This document shows, piece after piece, positions 1-8,989 of a stretch of DNA of 64,000 nucleotides. Where the stretch lies: assembly GCA_964561605.1 (NCBI GenBank), contig CAZLQD010000046.1:124001-188000 (forward strand), given 5' to 3'. Below the pieces are notes generated by a model, which ran no database searches, was not told where the DNA came from, and saw only the letters and a list, made by a program, of their open reading frames with translations. The translations under genes and the position numbers were made by a program. The DNA is from JALUZX01 sp964561605. GTDB lineage: Bacteria; Planctomycetota; UBA1135; JALUZX01. Numbering within the stretch: position 1 is the first letter of the stretch; each line of letters starts with the position of its first letter.

Positions 1-1
1 C

Positions 2-1483
2 GTCTTCTACCAGGGGAAGCACGTGGGAAGCGTGGAATTGGGGACGGACTTCGCCCTCCTGGCCGGTTGCCTCGCCGATGGGGTGGGAACCGGCTTCGCC
101 CTGGGCGTCGATTCCGCTGTGCTGGATAGAGCTGGCTTCAAGCTGAACGAAGGGGCGCTCCTCAAGAAGAACGAGAAATATTACGCCTTTTCGGGAGACA
201 AGATGAAGTCTCTCCTGGAGAAACTCCCCGACCTCGAGGAAGCCCGGCTCGTGAACCAGGGTGACCGGAAGATCCTGGCTTCGGCCTTTCCACTGGTGGA
301 CTATTCGGGCCGCAAAGTAGGCCACATCGTCCTGGGCTACGACATCACCGATGAAATGGCCAAGATCCACGCCCACGTCCTCATGGTGACCCTCCTCCTC
401 CTGGCCGGCACGGCGGTCATGCTCGTACTTTCCTACATCCTCTTCTCCCGGGGTCTCTTCAAGCCACTGGAGACCACCGTGGCCATGGCCAAGACCGTGG
501 CCGAAGGGGACCTCACCCAGACCATCGACCAGGAGAGGGAGGACGAGATCGGTCTTCTCTGCAATGCCTTGAACGAACTCACGACCAATTTCCGCGAGAT
601 CATGGCCCACATCCAGGACAAGGCGGTGAACCTGGCGGGCCAGGCCGAGGAGTTCAGCTCCGTCACGGGCAACCTGGACCACACCGCCCAGGAACTGGAT
701 ACGAAGGCAGCTTCCGTGGCGGGAGGCCTGGAAGAAGTGAACGCCTACATCGCCGAGGTCTCCGAAGCGGCCCGGACCTCCACGGAGAACCTGAACGAGG
801 TCAGCCAGGCCACCCAGCAGATGACCGAGACCATCGCCGAGATCTCCCACAACACCACCAAGGCCCAGGAGATCTCCACCCAGGCCGTGGAAACCGCCCG
901 GGGCGTTACGGAGACGGTAAACCACCTGGGAACCTCCGCCCAGGAGATCCACCAGGTGATCGACGTGATCAACGACATCGCCGAGCAGACCAAGCTCCTC
1001 GCCCTCAACGCGACCATCGAGGCCGCCCGGGCCGGCGAGGCCGGCAAGGGCTTCGCCGTCGTGGCCAACGAGGTGAAGGAACTGGCCCGGCAGACCAACG
1101 AGGCCACAGAGGACATCACCAGGAAGATCGTGGCCATGCAATCCTCCACGGAGGATACGGTAAGCCAGATCGAGCGGATCTCCCAGGTGATCGACGAGAT
1201 CAACGACATCGTCTCGGCCATCGCCACGGCCGTCGAGGAGCAGACCGTGACCACCCAGGAGATGGCCACCAACATCGGCTCCACGACGAAGAAGGTTGAA
1301 GACGTGGCCCAGAGAGTCTGCGAGGCCGTCTCGGCCATCAAGCAGATCGAGGAAGAGACCACCCAGTTGAACCAGGAAGCGGCGGTTCTGAAGGAAGCCA
1401 GCTCCCAGTCAGGGGAAGGAGTGACATCCCTCTCCCAGATGGCCCAGGAGCTGAAGGGCCTCACCGAGGCTTTCAAGGTGTGA
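2..1483 (+). CDS. methyl-accepting chemotaxis protein, 5' end outside window
   Basis: Chemoreceptor that senses ligands outside the inner membrane and controls the CheA kinase. The reading frame is open from base 2, and the residues before the first possible start (GTG at 23) read VFYQGKHVGSVELG, a typical Cache-type sensor stretch, so the gene begins before the window. A transmembrane segment lies at about bases 371-445, followed by a HAMP domain and a long coiled-coil signalling domain. The conserved tip reads EQTKLLALNATIEAARAGE at about 983-1040. It is first in a plus-strand chemotaxis operon, 48 bases ahead of a second receptor. The family assignment is certain; the ligand is unknown. 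Confidence 0.95.
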   Translation, partial: VFYQGKHVGSVELGTDFALLAGCLADGVGTGFALGVDSAVLDRAGFKLNEGALLKKNEKYYAFSGDKMKSLLEKLPDLEEARLVNQGDRKILASAFPLVDYSGRKVGHIVLGYDITDEMAKIHAHVLMVTLLLLAGTAVMLVLSYILFSRGLFKPLETTVAMAKTVAEGDLTQTIDQEREDEIGLLCNALNELTTNFREIMAHIQDKAVNLAGQAEEFSSVTGNLDHTAQELDTKAASVAGGLEEVNAYIAEVSEAARTSTENLNEVSQATQQMTETIAEISHNTTKAQEISTQAVETARGVTETVNHLGTSAQEIHQVIDVINDIAEQTKLLALNATIEAARAGEAGKGFAVVANEVKELARQTNEATEDITRKIVAMQSSTEDTVSQIERISQVIDEINDIVSAIATAVEEQTVTTQEMATNIGSTTKKVEDVAQRVCEAVSAIKQIEEETTQLNQEAAVLKEASSQSGEGVTSLSQMAQELKGLTEAFKV

Positions 1484-1531
1484 GACGGCGGGACAGCCGG
1501 AAAGGATCTTTTCTACGGGAGAAGGAAACCC

Positions 1532-3178
1532 ATGAAAGTACGACACAAGCTGATGATCACCCCCGTCGTGATGGTGACGATCATCCTCTTCATCTTCCTG
1601 GCCACCTGGAAGGTCACTTCCAGCCAGAAGGACGACGGCCTGGTCATCAACCTGGCCGGAAGACAGAGGATGCTGACCCAGAAACTCACCAAGGACGTCC
1701 TGGACTACAAGCTGAGGAAGGAGATCACCGGGAAGGAGTGCCCGGACTGCAGGAAGAACGTGGTCGCCACGAAGGAGGTCTTCCAGGCGACCCTCACGGC
1801 CCTTGAGAAGGGGGGTATGGCCCCCACGACCCTGGATCCCAAGGGCCCATCCCGGTACTGCCCTCCCGCCGAAGGGGAGGTCCTGGCCCAGCTCAAGAGG
1901 GTGGAGAACATCTGGATCCCCTTCAGGTCCAAGGTGGACTCCATCCTTCAAGGGAAGGGGGATGCCATGGCCCAGCTCTTCTGGATCCTGAAGAACAACA
2001 TCCCCCTTCTCAAGGAGATGAACAAGGCCGTGGGCCTGATGCAGGCCAAGTCGGAGAAGCAGGTGGGGATGCTCTTCGGCATCCAGTTGGCCGGTCTGAT
2101 CGCAGGCATCCTCTTCACGATCTTCACCCTCTTCGTGACCAGAGGGGTGGTGAAGCGGCTCCAGGAAGTGGGGAAGATCTCGGAGAAGATCAGTGAAGGA
2201 GACCTGTCCGTCCGGATCGAAGAGGTGGAGAACAACGAGCTCGGGGAGATCCTGGAGAAGCTCGGCACGGTGGTCGGGAACTTCTCCTCGGTCCTGAAGA
2301 ACCTGAAGGAGCGGGCCCAGACTCTCTCCAAGTCATCCCAGGACCTCTTCAACCTCTCGTCGGGCCTCAACGAGAACTCGGTGATGCTCAACGAGAAGGC
2401 CAATTCCGTGGCGGCCGCCGTGGAGGAGATGAGCGTCTCCATGGGCACCGTCTCCACCTCCGTGGCGGAGAACACCAAGAACATCAGCGTCATATCCGCC
2501 TCCACCGAGGAGATGAACTCCACCGTATCGGAGATCGCCAAGAACACCGAGGGGGCCCGCCAGGTGACCCGGGAGGCCGTAACCAGCGTGTCCGAGGCGT
2601 CACGGAAGGTGGAGGGCCTGGGGGCCTCGGCGGACGAGATCGGCGAGGTGATCGAAACCATCGTGGAGATCGCCGAACAGACCAAGCTCCTGGCCCTGAA
2701 TGCCACGATCGAAGCCGCCCGGGCGGGCGAAGCCGGCAAGGGATTCGCCGTCGTGGCCAACGAGGTGAAGGAACTGGCCTCCCAGACCAACAAGGCCACC
2801 GAGGACATCCGTTCCAGGATCGAGGCCATGCAGGACGCCGCGAAGGAGACGGTCAAGGAGATCGAGAAGATCTCCCAGGTCATCGAGAACGTGGACGAGA
2901 TCGTGAACACCATCGCCTCCGCCGTGGAGGAACAGTCCATCACCACGAGAGACATCGCATCCAAGACGAGCCTCACCACCAAGGCCACCGAGGAGATCAC
3001 CGAGAGCGTGGGCCAGGCGGCGGAGGTCTCCAGCATGGTGGCCAAGGACGTGGTTTCCGTGAGCAGCGCCAGCGAAGAGCTGAACAAGGCGAGCAACATG
3101 CTCACCGAGGAGGCCAAGGCCCTCTCCGAGATCAGCCAGGAGATCTCCGAGATGATGGCCATCTTCAAAGTGGAGTAG
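1532..3178 (+). CDS. methyl-accepting chemotaxis protein with PilJ-like N-terminal sensor
   Basis: Complete 548-residue chemoreceptor. A first membrane segment (about residues 7-26) is followed by a periplasmic domain carrying NLAGRQRMLTQKLTKD, the signature of the PilJ/type IV pili methyl-accepting N-terminal domain. That domain also has a CPDC pair (KECPDCRKN), which might bind metal or form a disulfide. A second membrane segment (about 180-207), a HAMP domain and the cytoplasmic signalling domain follow. The tip EQTKLLALNATIEAARAG begins near residue 382. A strong ribosome site (GAGAAGGAAACCC) precedes the ATG. It sits between another receptor and cheB, so it probably feeds the flagellar rather than a pilus pathway, although the sensor fold itself does not settle this. 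Confidence 0.95.
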   Translation: MKVRHKLMITPVVMVTIILFIFLATWKVTSSQKDDGLVINLAGRQRMLTQKLTKDVLDYKLRKEITGKECPDCRKNVVATKEVFQATLTALEKGGMAPTTLDPKGPSRYCPPAEGEVLAQLKRVENIWIPFRSKVDSILQGKGDAMAQLFWILKNNIPLLKEMNKAVGLMQAKSEKQVGMLFGIQLAGLIAGILFTIFTLFVTRGVVKRLQEVGKISEKISEGDLSVRIEEVENNELGEILEKLGTVVGNFSSVLKNLKERAQTLSKSSQDLFNLSSGLNENSVMLNEKANSVAAAVEEMSVSMGTVSTSVAENTKNISVISASTEEMNSTVSEIAKNTEGARQVTREAVTSVSEASRKVEGLGASADEIGEVIETIVEIAEQTKLLALNATIEAARAGEAGKGFAVVANEVKELASQTNKATEDIRSRIEAMQDAAKETVKEIEKISQVIENVDEIVNTIASAVEEQSITTRDIASKTSLTTKATEEITESVGQAAEVSSMVAKDVVSVSSASEELNKASNMLTEEAKALSEISQEISEMMAIFKVE

Positions 3179-3194
3179 GAAGGAGAAGGGCCCC

Positions 3195-4310
3195 ATGGCG
3201 AGGGACAAGATCAAAGTCCTTGTGGTGGACGACACCCTCCTCTACAGGAAGGTGCTCCGGGACGTCCTTTCCTCTTTTTCGGAAACGGAGGTGGTCGGGA
3301 CGGCCTCCAACGGAAAGGCGGCCCTGGAGAAGATCGAGGAGCTCTCACCGGACCTGGTCACCCTGGACGTGGAGATGCCCGTCATGGACGGGCTGGAGAC
3401 CCTCTCGGCCCTGAAGGAGGCCAAGAAGGACGTCAAGGTGATCATGGTGAGCGCCCTCACGAAGAAGGACGCCCAGGTCACCATGCGGGCCCTCCAGCTT
3501 GGAGCCTTCGACTTCATCGCCAAGCCCGACGGGGGAAGCCTGAACGAGAACGTGGAGTCCCTGAAGCTCCAGTTCGCCCCCAAGATCCGGGTCTTGAAAC
3601 CGAGGCTCCAAGGAAGGGCCCGGGCCGGGAAGGAAGAGAAGGAGGAGGCAATGCCCGGGAGGACCTCCTCACCCGCCCCGGCTCCGCCCCCCGTCCGGGG
3701 TAGGAGGACCCCCCCCTCCAGGCCATCCATCGTGGCCGTGGGGGTCTCCACGGGGGGGCCGAAGGCCTTGACCGAAGTGATCCCCAGGCTTCCGGCGGAC
3801 CTTCCCGTTCCCGTGGCGGTCGTCCAGCACATGCCCCCCGTCTTCACGGGAGCCCTGGCGGAGAACCTGGACAAGAAGAGCGCCTTGGCCGTGGTGGAAG
3901 CCGAAGACGGCACTCCCCTCGAGGCGGGAAGAGTCTACATCGCTCCGGGGGGGAAACAGATGCGGATCGGCGGTTCGTCGACGAGTCCCGTGGTCCGGGT
4001 AACGGACGATCCCCCGGAGAACCACTGCAAACCCTCGGTGGACTACCTCTTCCGGTCGGTCCGGGAAGTCTTCGGCCCGAAGGCCCTGGGTGTCATCATG
4101 ACCGGCATGGGGAGGGACGGCACGGAAGGGTTGAAGGAGATGAAGAAGTCCGGCGCCTTCGTCCTGGCCCAGGACGAGGCGACCTGCGTGGTATACGGAA
4201 TGCCAATGGAGGCCGTGAAGGCCGGCGTCGTGGACGAGATCCTACCCCTGGAGAAACTGGCGGAGAGGATCACCGCCCTGGTGGGATCTGCGGCGGCCGC
4301 CGGTAGGTGA
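3195..4310 (+). CDS. cheB: chemotaxis protein-glutamate methylesterase/deamidase CheB
   Basis: CheB removes methyl groups from receptor glutamates and deamidates glutamines, giving adaptation. The 371-residue protein has an N-terminal receiver (acidic pair D12/D13, phospho-acceptor D58 in TLDVEMPVMDG) and a Pro/Arg-rich linker at about 140-175. The C-terminal esterase has the expected triad: S185 in GVSTGGP, H212 in VVQHMPP and D308 in GMGRDGTEG. The start is supported by a purine-rich site (AGGAAGGAG) just upstream. It follows the second receptor by 16 bases and precedes cheR, the matching methyltransferase. Confidence 0.97.
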   Translation: MARDKIKVLVVDDTLLYRKVLRDVLSSFSETEVVGTASNGKAALEKIEELSPDLVTLDVEMPVMDGLETLSALKEAKKDVKVIMVSALTKKDAQVTMRALQLGAFDFIAKPDGGSLNENVESLKLQFAPKIRVLKPRLQGRARAGKEEKEEAMPGRTSSPAPAPPPVRGRRTPPSRPSIVAVGVSTGGPKALTEVIPRLPADLPVPVAVVQHMPPVFTGALAENLDKKSALAVVEAEDGTPLEAGRVYIAPGGKQMRIGGSSTSPVVRVTDDPPENHCKPSVDYLFRSVREVFGPKALGVIMTGMGRDGTEGLKEMKKSGAFVLAQDEATCVVYGMPMEAVKAGVVDEILPLEKLAERITALVGSAAAAGR

Positions 4311-4356
4311 CGGGATTTCCTCGGAGGAAAAGGGAAAAAGGAAACCGGGAATTTCC

Positions 4357-5190
4357 ATGCTCAAGCTGGAAGACAAGGACCAGGAAAGGCTCATCGCCTA
4401 CGTGAAGGAGGTGACGGGCATCACCCTGGACCGGAGCAAGTCCTACCTCCTGGAGAGCAGGCTCGGTCCCCTGGTGGAGGAACTGGGTTGCAAGGATTAC
4501 GGCGACCTCCTCGCCAAGGCCAGGGCCGATCGGACGGGAAGGGTGAAGGACCGGATCATCGACGCCATCACCACGAACGAGACCTTCTTCTTTCGTGACA
4601 CGACGCCCTTCGAGCTCCTCCGCCACAAGATCTTCCCCGACATGTTCGACCGGCTCGAGGCGGCCGGGAAACGGACTCTCAACATCTGGAGCGCCGCCTG
4701 CTCCACGGGCCAGGAAGTCTACAGCATCGCCATCATCCTAAGGGAGCTCCTGGGGCGGGATTACTCCAAGTGGCGCATCAAGATCCTGGGGACGGACATC
4801 TCCGATTCTGCGATCAGCCAGGCCAGCTACGGCCGGTACAACAGGGTGGAAGTGAGCAGGGGGCTCACCCAGGACCAGATCCGGAAGTATTTCAACCCGG
4901 ACGGCCGCTACTGGAGGATCAAGGACGAGGTCCGGGGCGACATCGTCTTCCGGAGGATGAACCTCCTCGAGCCTTTCACGGGCCTTCCAAAGTTCGAGGT
5001 CATCCTCTGCAGGAACGTGGCGATCTACTTCTCCCCGGAGGACAGGAAGTCCCTCTTCCGGCGCCTGGCCGACCAGCTCGTCCCGGGCGGAGTCCTCCTG
5101 GTGGGCGCCTCGGAGTCTCTCTTCGACCTGACGGACAGGTTCGAACGAAGGTCCCACATGAAGGCATCCTACTACGTCTTGAAGGATTGA
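4357..5190 (+). CDS. cheR: chemotaxis protein methyltransferase CheR
   Basis: CheR transfers methyl groups from S-adenosylmethionine to receptor glutamates. The 277-residue length is normal. An all-helical N-terminal domain (about 1-75) leads to TTNETFFFRD at about residue 72. The SAM-binding Rossmann domain shows WSAACSTGQEVYSIAI at 111-126 and ILCRNVAIYFS near 216, both hallmark CheR motifs. It is translated after cheB (46-base gap) and ahead of the HEAT/receiver protein (27-base gap), so methylation and demethylation enzymes are co-expressed with their receptors. Confidence 0.97.
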   Translation: MLKLEDKDQERLIAYVKEVTGITLDRSKSYLLESRLGPLVEELGCKDYGDLLAKARADRTGRVKDRIIDAITTNETFFFRDTTPFELLRHKIFPDMFDRLEAAGKRTLNIWSAACSTGQEVYSIAIILRELLGRDYSKWRIKILGTDISDSAISQASYGRYNRVEVSRGLTQDQIRKYFNPDGRYWRIKDEVRGDIVFRRMNLLEPFTGLPKFEVILCRNVAIYFSPEDRKSLFRRLADQLVPGGVLLVGASESLFDLTDRFERRSHMKASYYVLKD

Positions 5191-5217
5191 CGGAAGAAGG
5201 CAAAGGGAAAAGGAAAA

Positions 5218-6861
5218 ATGGCGGAGTGCAATCCCAAGAACTTCCTGGACGAGCTCAGGTACAACATCGCAAAGAAGGACTTCATCAAGGCCAAGTTCCT
5301 CTTGAGCCACTTTCCCAAGGTCCCTGAGGACGCCAGGAAGAAGGCCCTCTTCGAATTGTCCCGGGGGGAGGACGACTTCGCCGCCCCCCTGCTGGGGTGC
5401 ATCCTCTCCAGGCACGAGGAGATGAAGGTGGACTATTCCCAGGTCCACAGGCTCCTTCTGGCCAAGCTCCTGGACTACCCCGACGCACTCCTTGAAATCC
5501 TCCAGAACCCGGCGATCACCGACAAGAAACCCTTCGTGGAGATCGCAGGCCTCATCCAGTGCAAACCCGCCCTTCCATTGATCGCCGGAATCCTCAGGAA
5601 GAGCACCGACAAGGACTTGAACGTTGCATGCATCCTGGCCATCGGGGCAATCGGGGACAACGCATACATCACCACCCTCACGGATTTCCTGTATTCCGGC
5701 GACAGGGACCTGACGTCCGCCGCCGTGGAGGCCTTGAAGGAGCTCGGGACGGACGAAGCGGTGGAACACCTCTTCGGGAGGCTCGGAACGGACCAGGAGA
5801 TCGACAAGGCCATCGTGGACGCCCTGGCCGAGATCCAGTCCCGGGCGGCCATCGAGAAGATCAGTGAACTCCTGACGAGTCATGATCCCTATCTCAGGAA
5901 CTACGCCAAGGACAAGCTCGTCTCCCTGGCGGCGAAGGCCGTGCCCATCCTGGTGGAGAACCTGGATTCCCCGGACACCGATCTCCTGATCCACACCCTG
6001 AACATCCTGGCCCTCATCAAGGACCCCGGGGCGGCCCTGCACATCAGGAAATTCCTCTTCAAGAGGCCCGAGGATCCGAACGTCCGGTTCGCCGCCTACG
6101 AAGCCCTGGGCGAACTCCCCCTCAAGGCCGGCGCCTTCACCCTCATCGAGGGTCTTTCCGACCCGGATCCGTCGGTGCGGATGGCCTGCGCCAAGGCATT
6201 GAACCGGAACATGGACTCCACCCTCGTGGCGGGGATCGAGAACCTTCTGGAGGAAGGGGGCGAGACGGCCCGTTCCATAGCAGGTTCGGTCATCGATTCC
6301 GAGTCGGACGGCCTCTTCCTGGCCTTCCTGGACCACCCGACCTTCCAGGAGGCCGCCCTCGAGCACCTGGCCGCCAGGGCCCCCAAGGACGTGGTGGAAC
6401 ACTTCGCAGCCCTCCTCGAGAAGGAGGGAAGAAAGGACCTGGCCGCCCGCCTCCCCTCCGGGAAGGACCAAGAGGAGGAAGAGGGGCTGAAGATCTTCGT
6501 CGTCGACGATTCCAGGATGATCCTGAAGGTCTTCAAGTCCGTCCTCTTCAAGCTCGGGTATACGCCTAGACTGTTCGAATTCCCCCAGGGGGCACTGGAG
6601 AAGATCCTGGAAGAGAAGCCGGACTTCCTCTTCACCGATCTGAACATGCCCGGGATGAACGGAGTGGAACTCACGGCCAAGGTCAGGGAGAAATACCCCA
6701 AGGGAGAACTCCCCATCGTCATGGTCACGACCCAGCAGGACCAGGAGGATCGGGAGGCGGCCTTCCAGGCCGGGGTGGACGACTTCATCTCCAAGCCCTT
6801 CACCAAGGAACAGATCGCCCGGAAGATCGAGGAGCTCGCCCCCCAGAAGGCCCGGGCCTGA
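5218..6861 (+). CDS. HEAT-repeat protein with C-terminal response-regulator receiver domain
   Basis: A 547-residue cytoplasmic protein. Residues 1 to about 420 are helical hairpins of the HEAT/PBS-lyase type, for example AACILAIGAIGD-like and VRFAAYEALGELP units. Residues about 423-543 form an intact receiver domain with acidic pair D430/D431, phospho-acceptor D474 (FTDLNMPGMNG) and K526 (SKPF). HEAT arrays usually bind other proteins, so phosphorylation by a CheA-type kinase may switch a docking surface; that is inference. It closes the chemotaxis operon and converges with the hydrolase gene 10 bases downstream. No output enzyme domain is visible. Confidence 0.9.
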   Translation: MAECNPKNFLDELRYNIAKKDFIKAKFLLSHFPKVPEDARKKALFELSRGEDDFAAPLLGCILSRHEEMKVDYSQVHRLLLAKLLDYPDALLEILQNPAITDKKPFVEIAGLIQCKPALPLIAGILRKSTDKDLNVACILAIGAIGDNAYITTLTDFLYSGDRDLTSAAVEALKELGTDEAVEHLFGRLGTDQEIDKAIVDALAEIQSRAAIEKISELLTSHDPYLRNYAKDKLVSLAAKAVPILVENLDSPDTDLLIHTLNILALIKDPGAALHIRKFLFKRPEDPNVRFAAYEALGELPLKAGAFTLIEGLSDPDPSVRMACAKALNRNMDSTLVAGIENLLEEGGETARSIAGSVIDSESDGLFLAFLDHPTFQEAALEHLAARAPKDVVEHFAALLEKEGRKDLAARLPSGKDQEEEEGLKIFVVDDSRMILKVFKSVLFKLGYTPRLFEFPQGALEKILEEKPDFLFTDLNMPGMNGVELTAKVREKYPKGELPIVMVTTQQDQEDREAAFQAGVDDFISKPFTKEQIARKIEELAPQKARA

Positions 6862-6871
6862 AGGGAGCCCC

Positions 6872-7648
6872 TCACCTCTCCCGGGAACGGCTCTTCCAGA
6901 AGGCCCTGAGCCTCAGAAAGACCTCCTCCTCCAGGCCGGCGAACCCGTGTCCCGCTCCGGGAAGGAGGCAAAGCTCCACGGGGCCCTCCGCCGCCCGGAA
7001 GAACTCCAGGGAGTCCTCCCAGGGAAGGGCCCTGTCCTCCCGCCCGTGGAGGACGAGGGCGGGATCCACCAACCCCTTCGCCAAGCGCTCCACCGGGTAT
7101 CGTTCGTCGTCGGTGGCCAGCTCGTATCCCGCCCGGAAAGGGCTGCCCCCCAGGGTTCCTTCCAGGAGGCCCGTCTCGGCGGCCCGCTCCAGGGCCTCGG
7201 GGGGGGCACCTTCCCTGAGCCTCCTTGGAAGGAAGAAGGCCGGCGCCGCAAGGACCAGGCCCGCCGCCTTTCCCGGGTTCTCCGCGGCCCACCAGGAAGC
7301 GGCCAGCCCGCCGGCGGAGAAGCCCAAGAGGAAGACCCGGCCCGAGAGGAGGCCGAACCTCCGGTAGACCGCCTCGACCACCTCCAGGGCCGAGGCCGTG
7401 GAAAAAGCCTGGACCCCGCCGGGCGATCCGCCGTGGCCGGGAAGGTCCGGAGCGGCGACGACGGCCGCCGCCTCCCTCAGACGCCGCAAGAAGACCCGCA
7501 AAAGGGGGCTCTTCCTGGATCCCCCCAGGCCGTGGAGGAGGATCCAAAGGTCCCTGTGTCTGGCCGGCACCCCCCGGATCTCCAGGCAGAACTCCCTCCC
7601 CGAAGGAAGGGTGAGGGTTTCCAGGGGTTTCTGCCTCCAAGGCGACAC
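6872..7648 (-). CDS. alpha/beta hydrolase
   Basis: A 258-residue alpha/beta-hydrolase with no evident signal peptide, so probably cytoplasmic. The nucleophile elbow GFSAG places the catalytic serine at residue 111. The acid is probably the Asp of VLHGREDRALP and the base the His of GAGHGFAGL. An oxyanion-type HGLGG motif lies at 39-43. The GTG start is chosen because a perfect AAGGAGGT ribosome site lies eight bases before it. Family members include carboxylesterases and dienelactone-hydrolase-like enzymes; the substrate cannot be read from sequence. It is divergent from mutY and convergent with the HEAT/receiver gene. Confidence 0.85.
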   Translation of the reverse strand: MSPWRQKPLETLTLPSGREFCLEIRGVPARHRDLWILLHGLGGSRKSPLLRVFLRRLREAAAVVAAPDLPGHGGSPGGVQAFSTASALEVVEAVYRRFGLLSGRVFLLGFSAGGLAASWWAAENPGKAAGLVLAAPAFFLPRRLREGAPPEALERAAETGLLEGTLGGSPFRAGYELATDDERYPVERLAKGLVDPALVLHGREDRALPWEDSLEFFRAAEGPVELCLLPGAGHGFAGLEEEVFLRLRAFWKSRSRER

Positions 7649-7778
7649 TTCAGGACCTCCTTGTGCTGGGAACGAGCCAGGAGTCTACAGGAAAGGCCGC
7701 TTCCATCCACGGGAAGGAAGCTCTCCCGGGAAGGGTTTCCCCTTGACCGGCCCGAGGAGGGCGGAGAGCTTCCCTTCC

Positions 7779-8867
7779 ATGGCCGCCCGAGGATCCAACT
7801 TCGCCGCCCAGGCCCGGGCCCTCCTGGGCTGGTTCCGCCCCGAGGGAAGGAACATGCCCTGGCGGCGGACCAGGGATCCCTGGGCCATCTGGGTCTCGGA
7901 GATCATGCTCCAGCAAACCCGGGTCTCGGCCGTGCGGGAACGCTTCCAGGAATTCCTCCGGCGTTTTCCCCGGCCTTCCGACCTGGCCCGGGCCGGAGAT
8001 GACGAGCTCCTTTCGGCCTGGAAAGGTCTCGGCTACTACCGTCGGGCCAGGCTCCTTCGGGAAGGGGCCCGGGTCGTAACGGAACGCCATGGCGGAGAGG
8101 TCCCTTCCGACCCGGAGGCCTTCGGCGCCCTTCCGGGAATCGGCCCCTATACAATGGGCGCAGTTCTCTCCATCGCCTTCGGACTCCCTTTCCCCGCCCT
8201 GGACGGCAACGTGGAGCGGGTGGCATCCCGCTTCCTCCTCCTGGAGGCCGATCCCAAGAAGAAGGAAGGCCGCAACCGGATCGCCCGGTGGATCGCCTCT
8301 CTCCACCGCGTAGGGGAGCCCGGGGTCCTGAACCAGGCCCTGATGGACCTGGGGGCCCTGGTGTGCCTTCCCAAGGCGCCGTCCTGCGGGGAATGCCCCT
8401 TGAAGGCCTGGTGCAGGGCTTTCCGGGAAGGACGACAGAAGGAGTTTCCCCGCCGCCCGGAAAGGACCCCACCCAGGGAGGTGACCACCCAGGTGGGCCT
8501 GGCCTTCCGGTCCGGCCTGGTCCTGGCCAGGAGGATCCCGGAAAAGGAGATCAACCAGGGACAACTGGGATTGCCCGGCCTGGGGATCCCCCTCCCGGCG
8601 GGAAAGGACCTGGCGGTTCACCTCCACAAGACCTGCGGTCTGCGGGTCTCCCCGGGACCACGGCTCTGCACCGTCAGGCATACCATCACCCGGTATCGGA
8701 TCCTCGTGGAGGCCTTCCTCCTCCAGCCCCCTCCTCCCCTTTCCCGCCCCGGCAAGGGACTGGAATACCAGGATCCCCGGGATCCCGACCTTCCCTGGAC
8801 CACGGTGGCCCGAAAGATTTTCCGCGTCCTGGAAGAGAGCCGGGAAGGCCTCTTCCCATGGGAATGA
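7779..8867 (+). CDS. mutY: A/G-specific adenine DNA glycosylase MutY
   Basis: MutY removes adenine mispaired with 8-oxoguanine in base-excision repair. The 362-residue protein from the ATG at 7779 has the expected order: WVSEIMLQQT with catalytic E41, helix-hairpin-helix GIGPYT, catalytic D142 in ALDGNVERV, and an iron-sulfur loop with four cysteines (196, 203, 206, 212; spacing 6, 2 and 5). A C-terminal Nudix-like 8-oxoG-recognition domain follows. The open frame extends upstream to 7398, but that part is antisense to the hydrolase, so the family start is used. The ribosome site (GGAG, 11 bases upstream) is weak. Confidence 0.95.
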   Translation: MAARGSNFAAQARALLGWFRPEGRNMPWRRTRDPWAIWVSEIMLQQTRVSAVRERFQEFLRRFPRPSDLARAGDDELLSAWKGLGYYRRARLLREGARVVTERHGGEVPSDPEAFGALPGIGPYTMGAVLSIAFGLPFPALDGNVERVASRFLLLEADPKKKEGRNRIARWIASLHRVGEPGVLNQALMDLGALVCLPKAPSCGECPLKAWCRAFREGRQKEFPRRPERTPPREVTTQVGLAFRSGLVLARRIPEKEINQGQLGLPGLGIPLPAGKDLAVHLHKTCGLRVSPGPRLCTVRHTITRYRILVEAFLLQPPPPLSRPGKGLEYQDPRDPDLPWTTVARKIFRVLEESREGLFPWE

Positions 8868-8989
8868 TCCCTCCCCCCGTCCCGAACCGCGCCGGGGGGA
8901 TTGTCGAATTTCTCCACACCCCCTCAAGGAGAAGCCATCCATTCCCGATGACGGGACCAAACCAGTTCCGAAGGGAAAGGAGTGGAACC

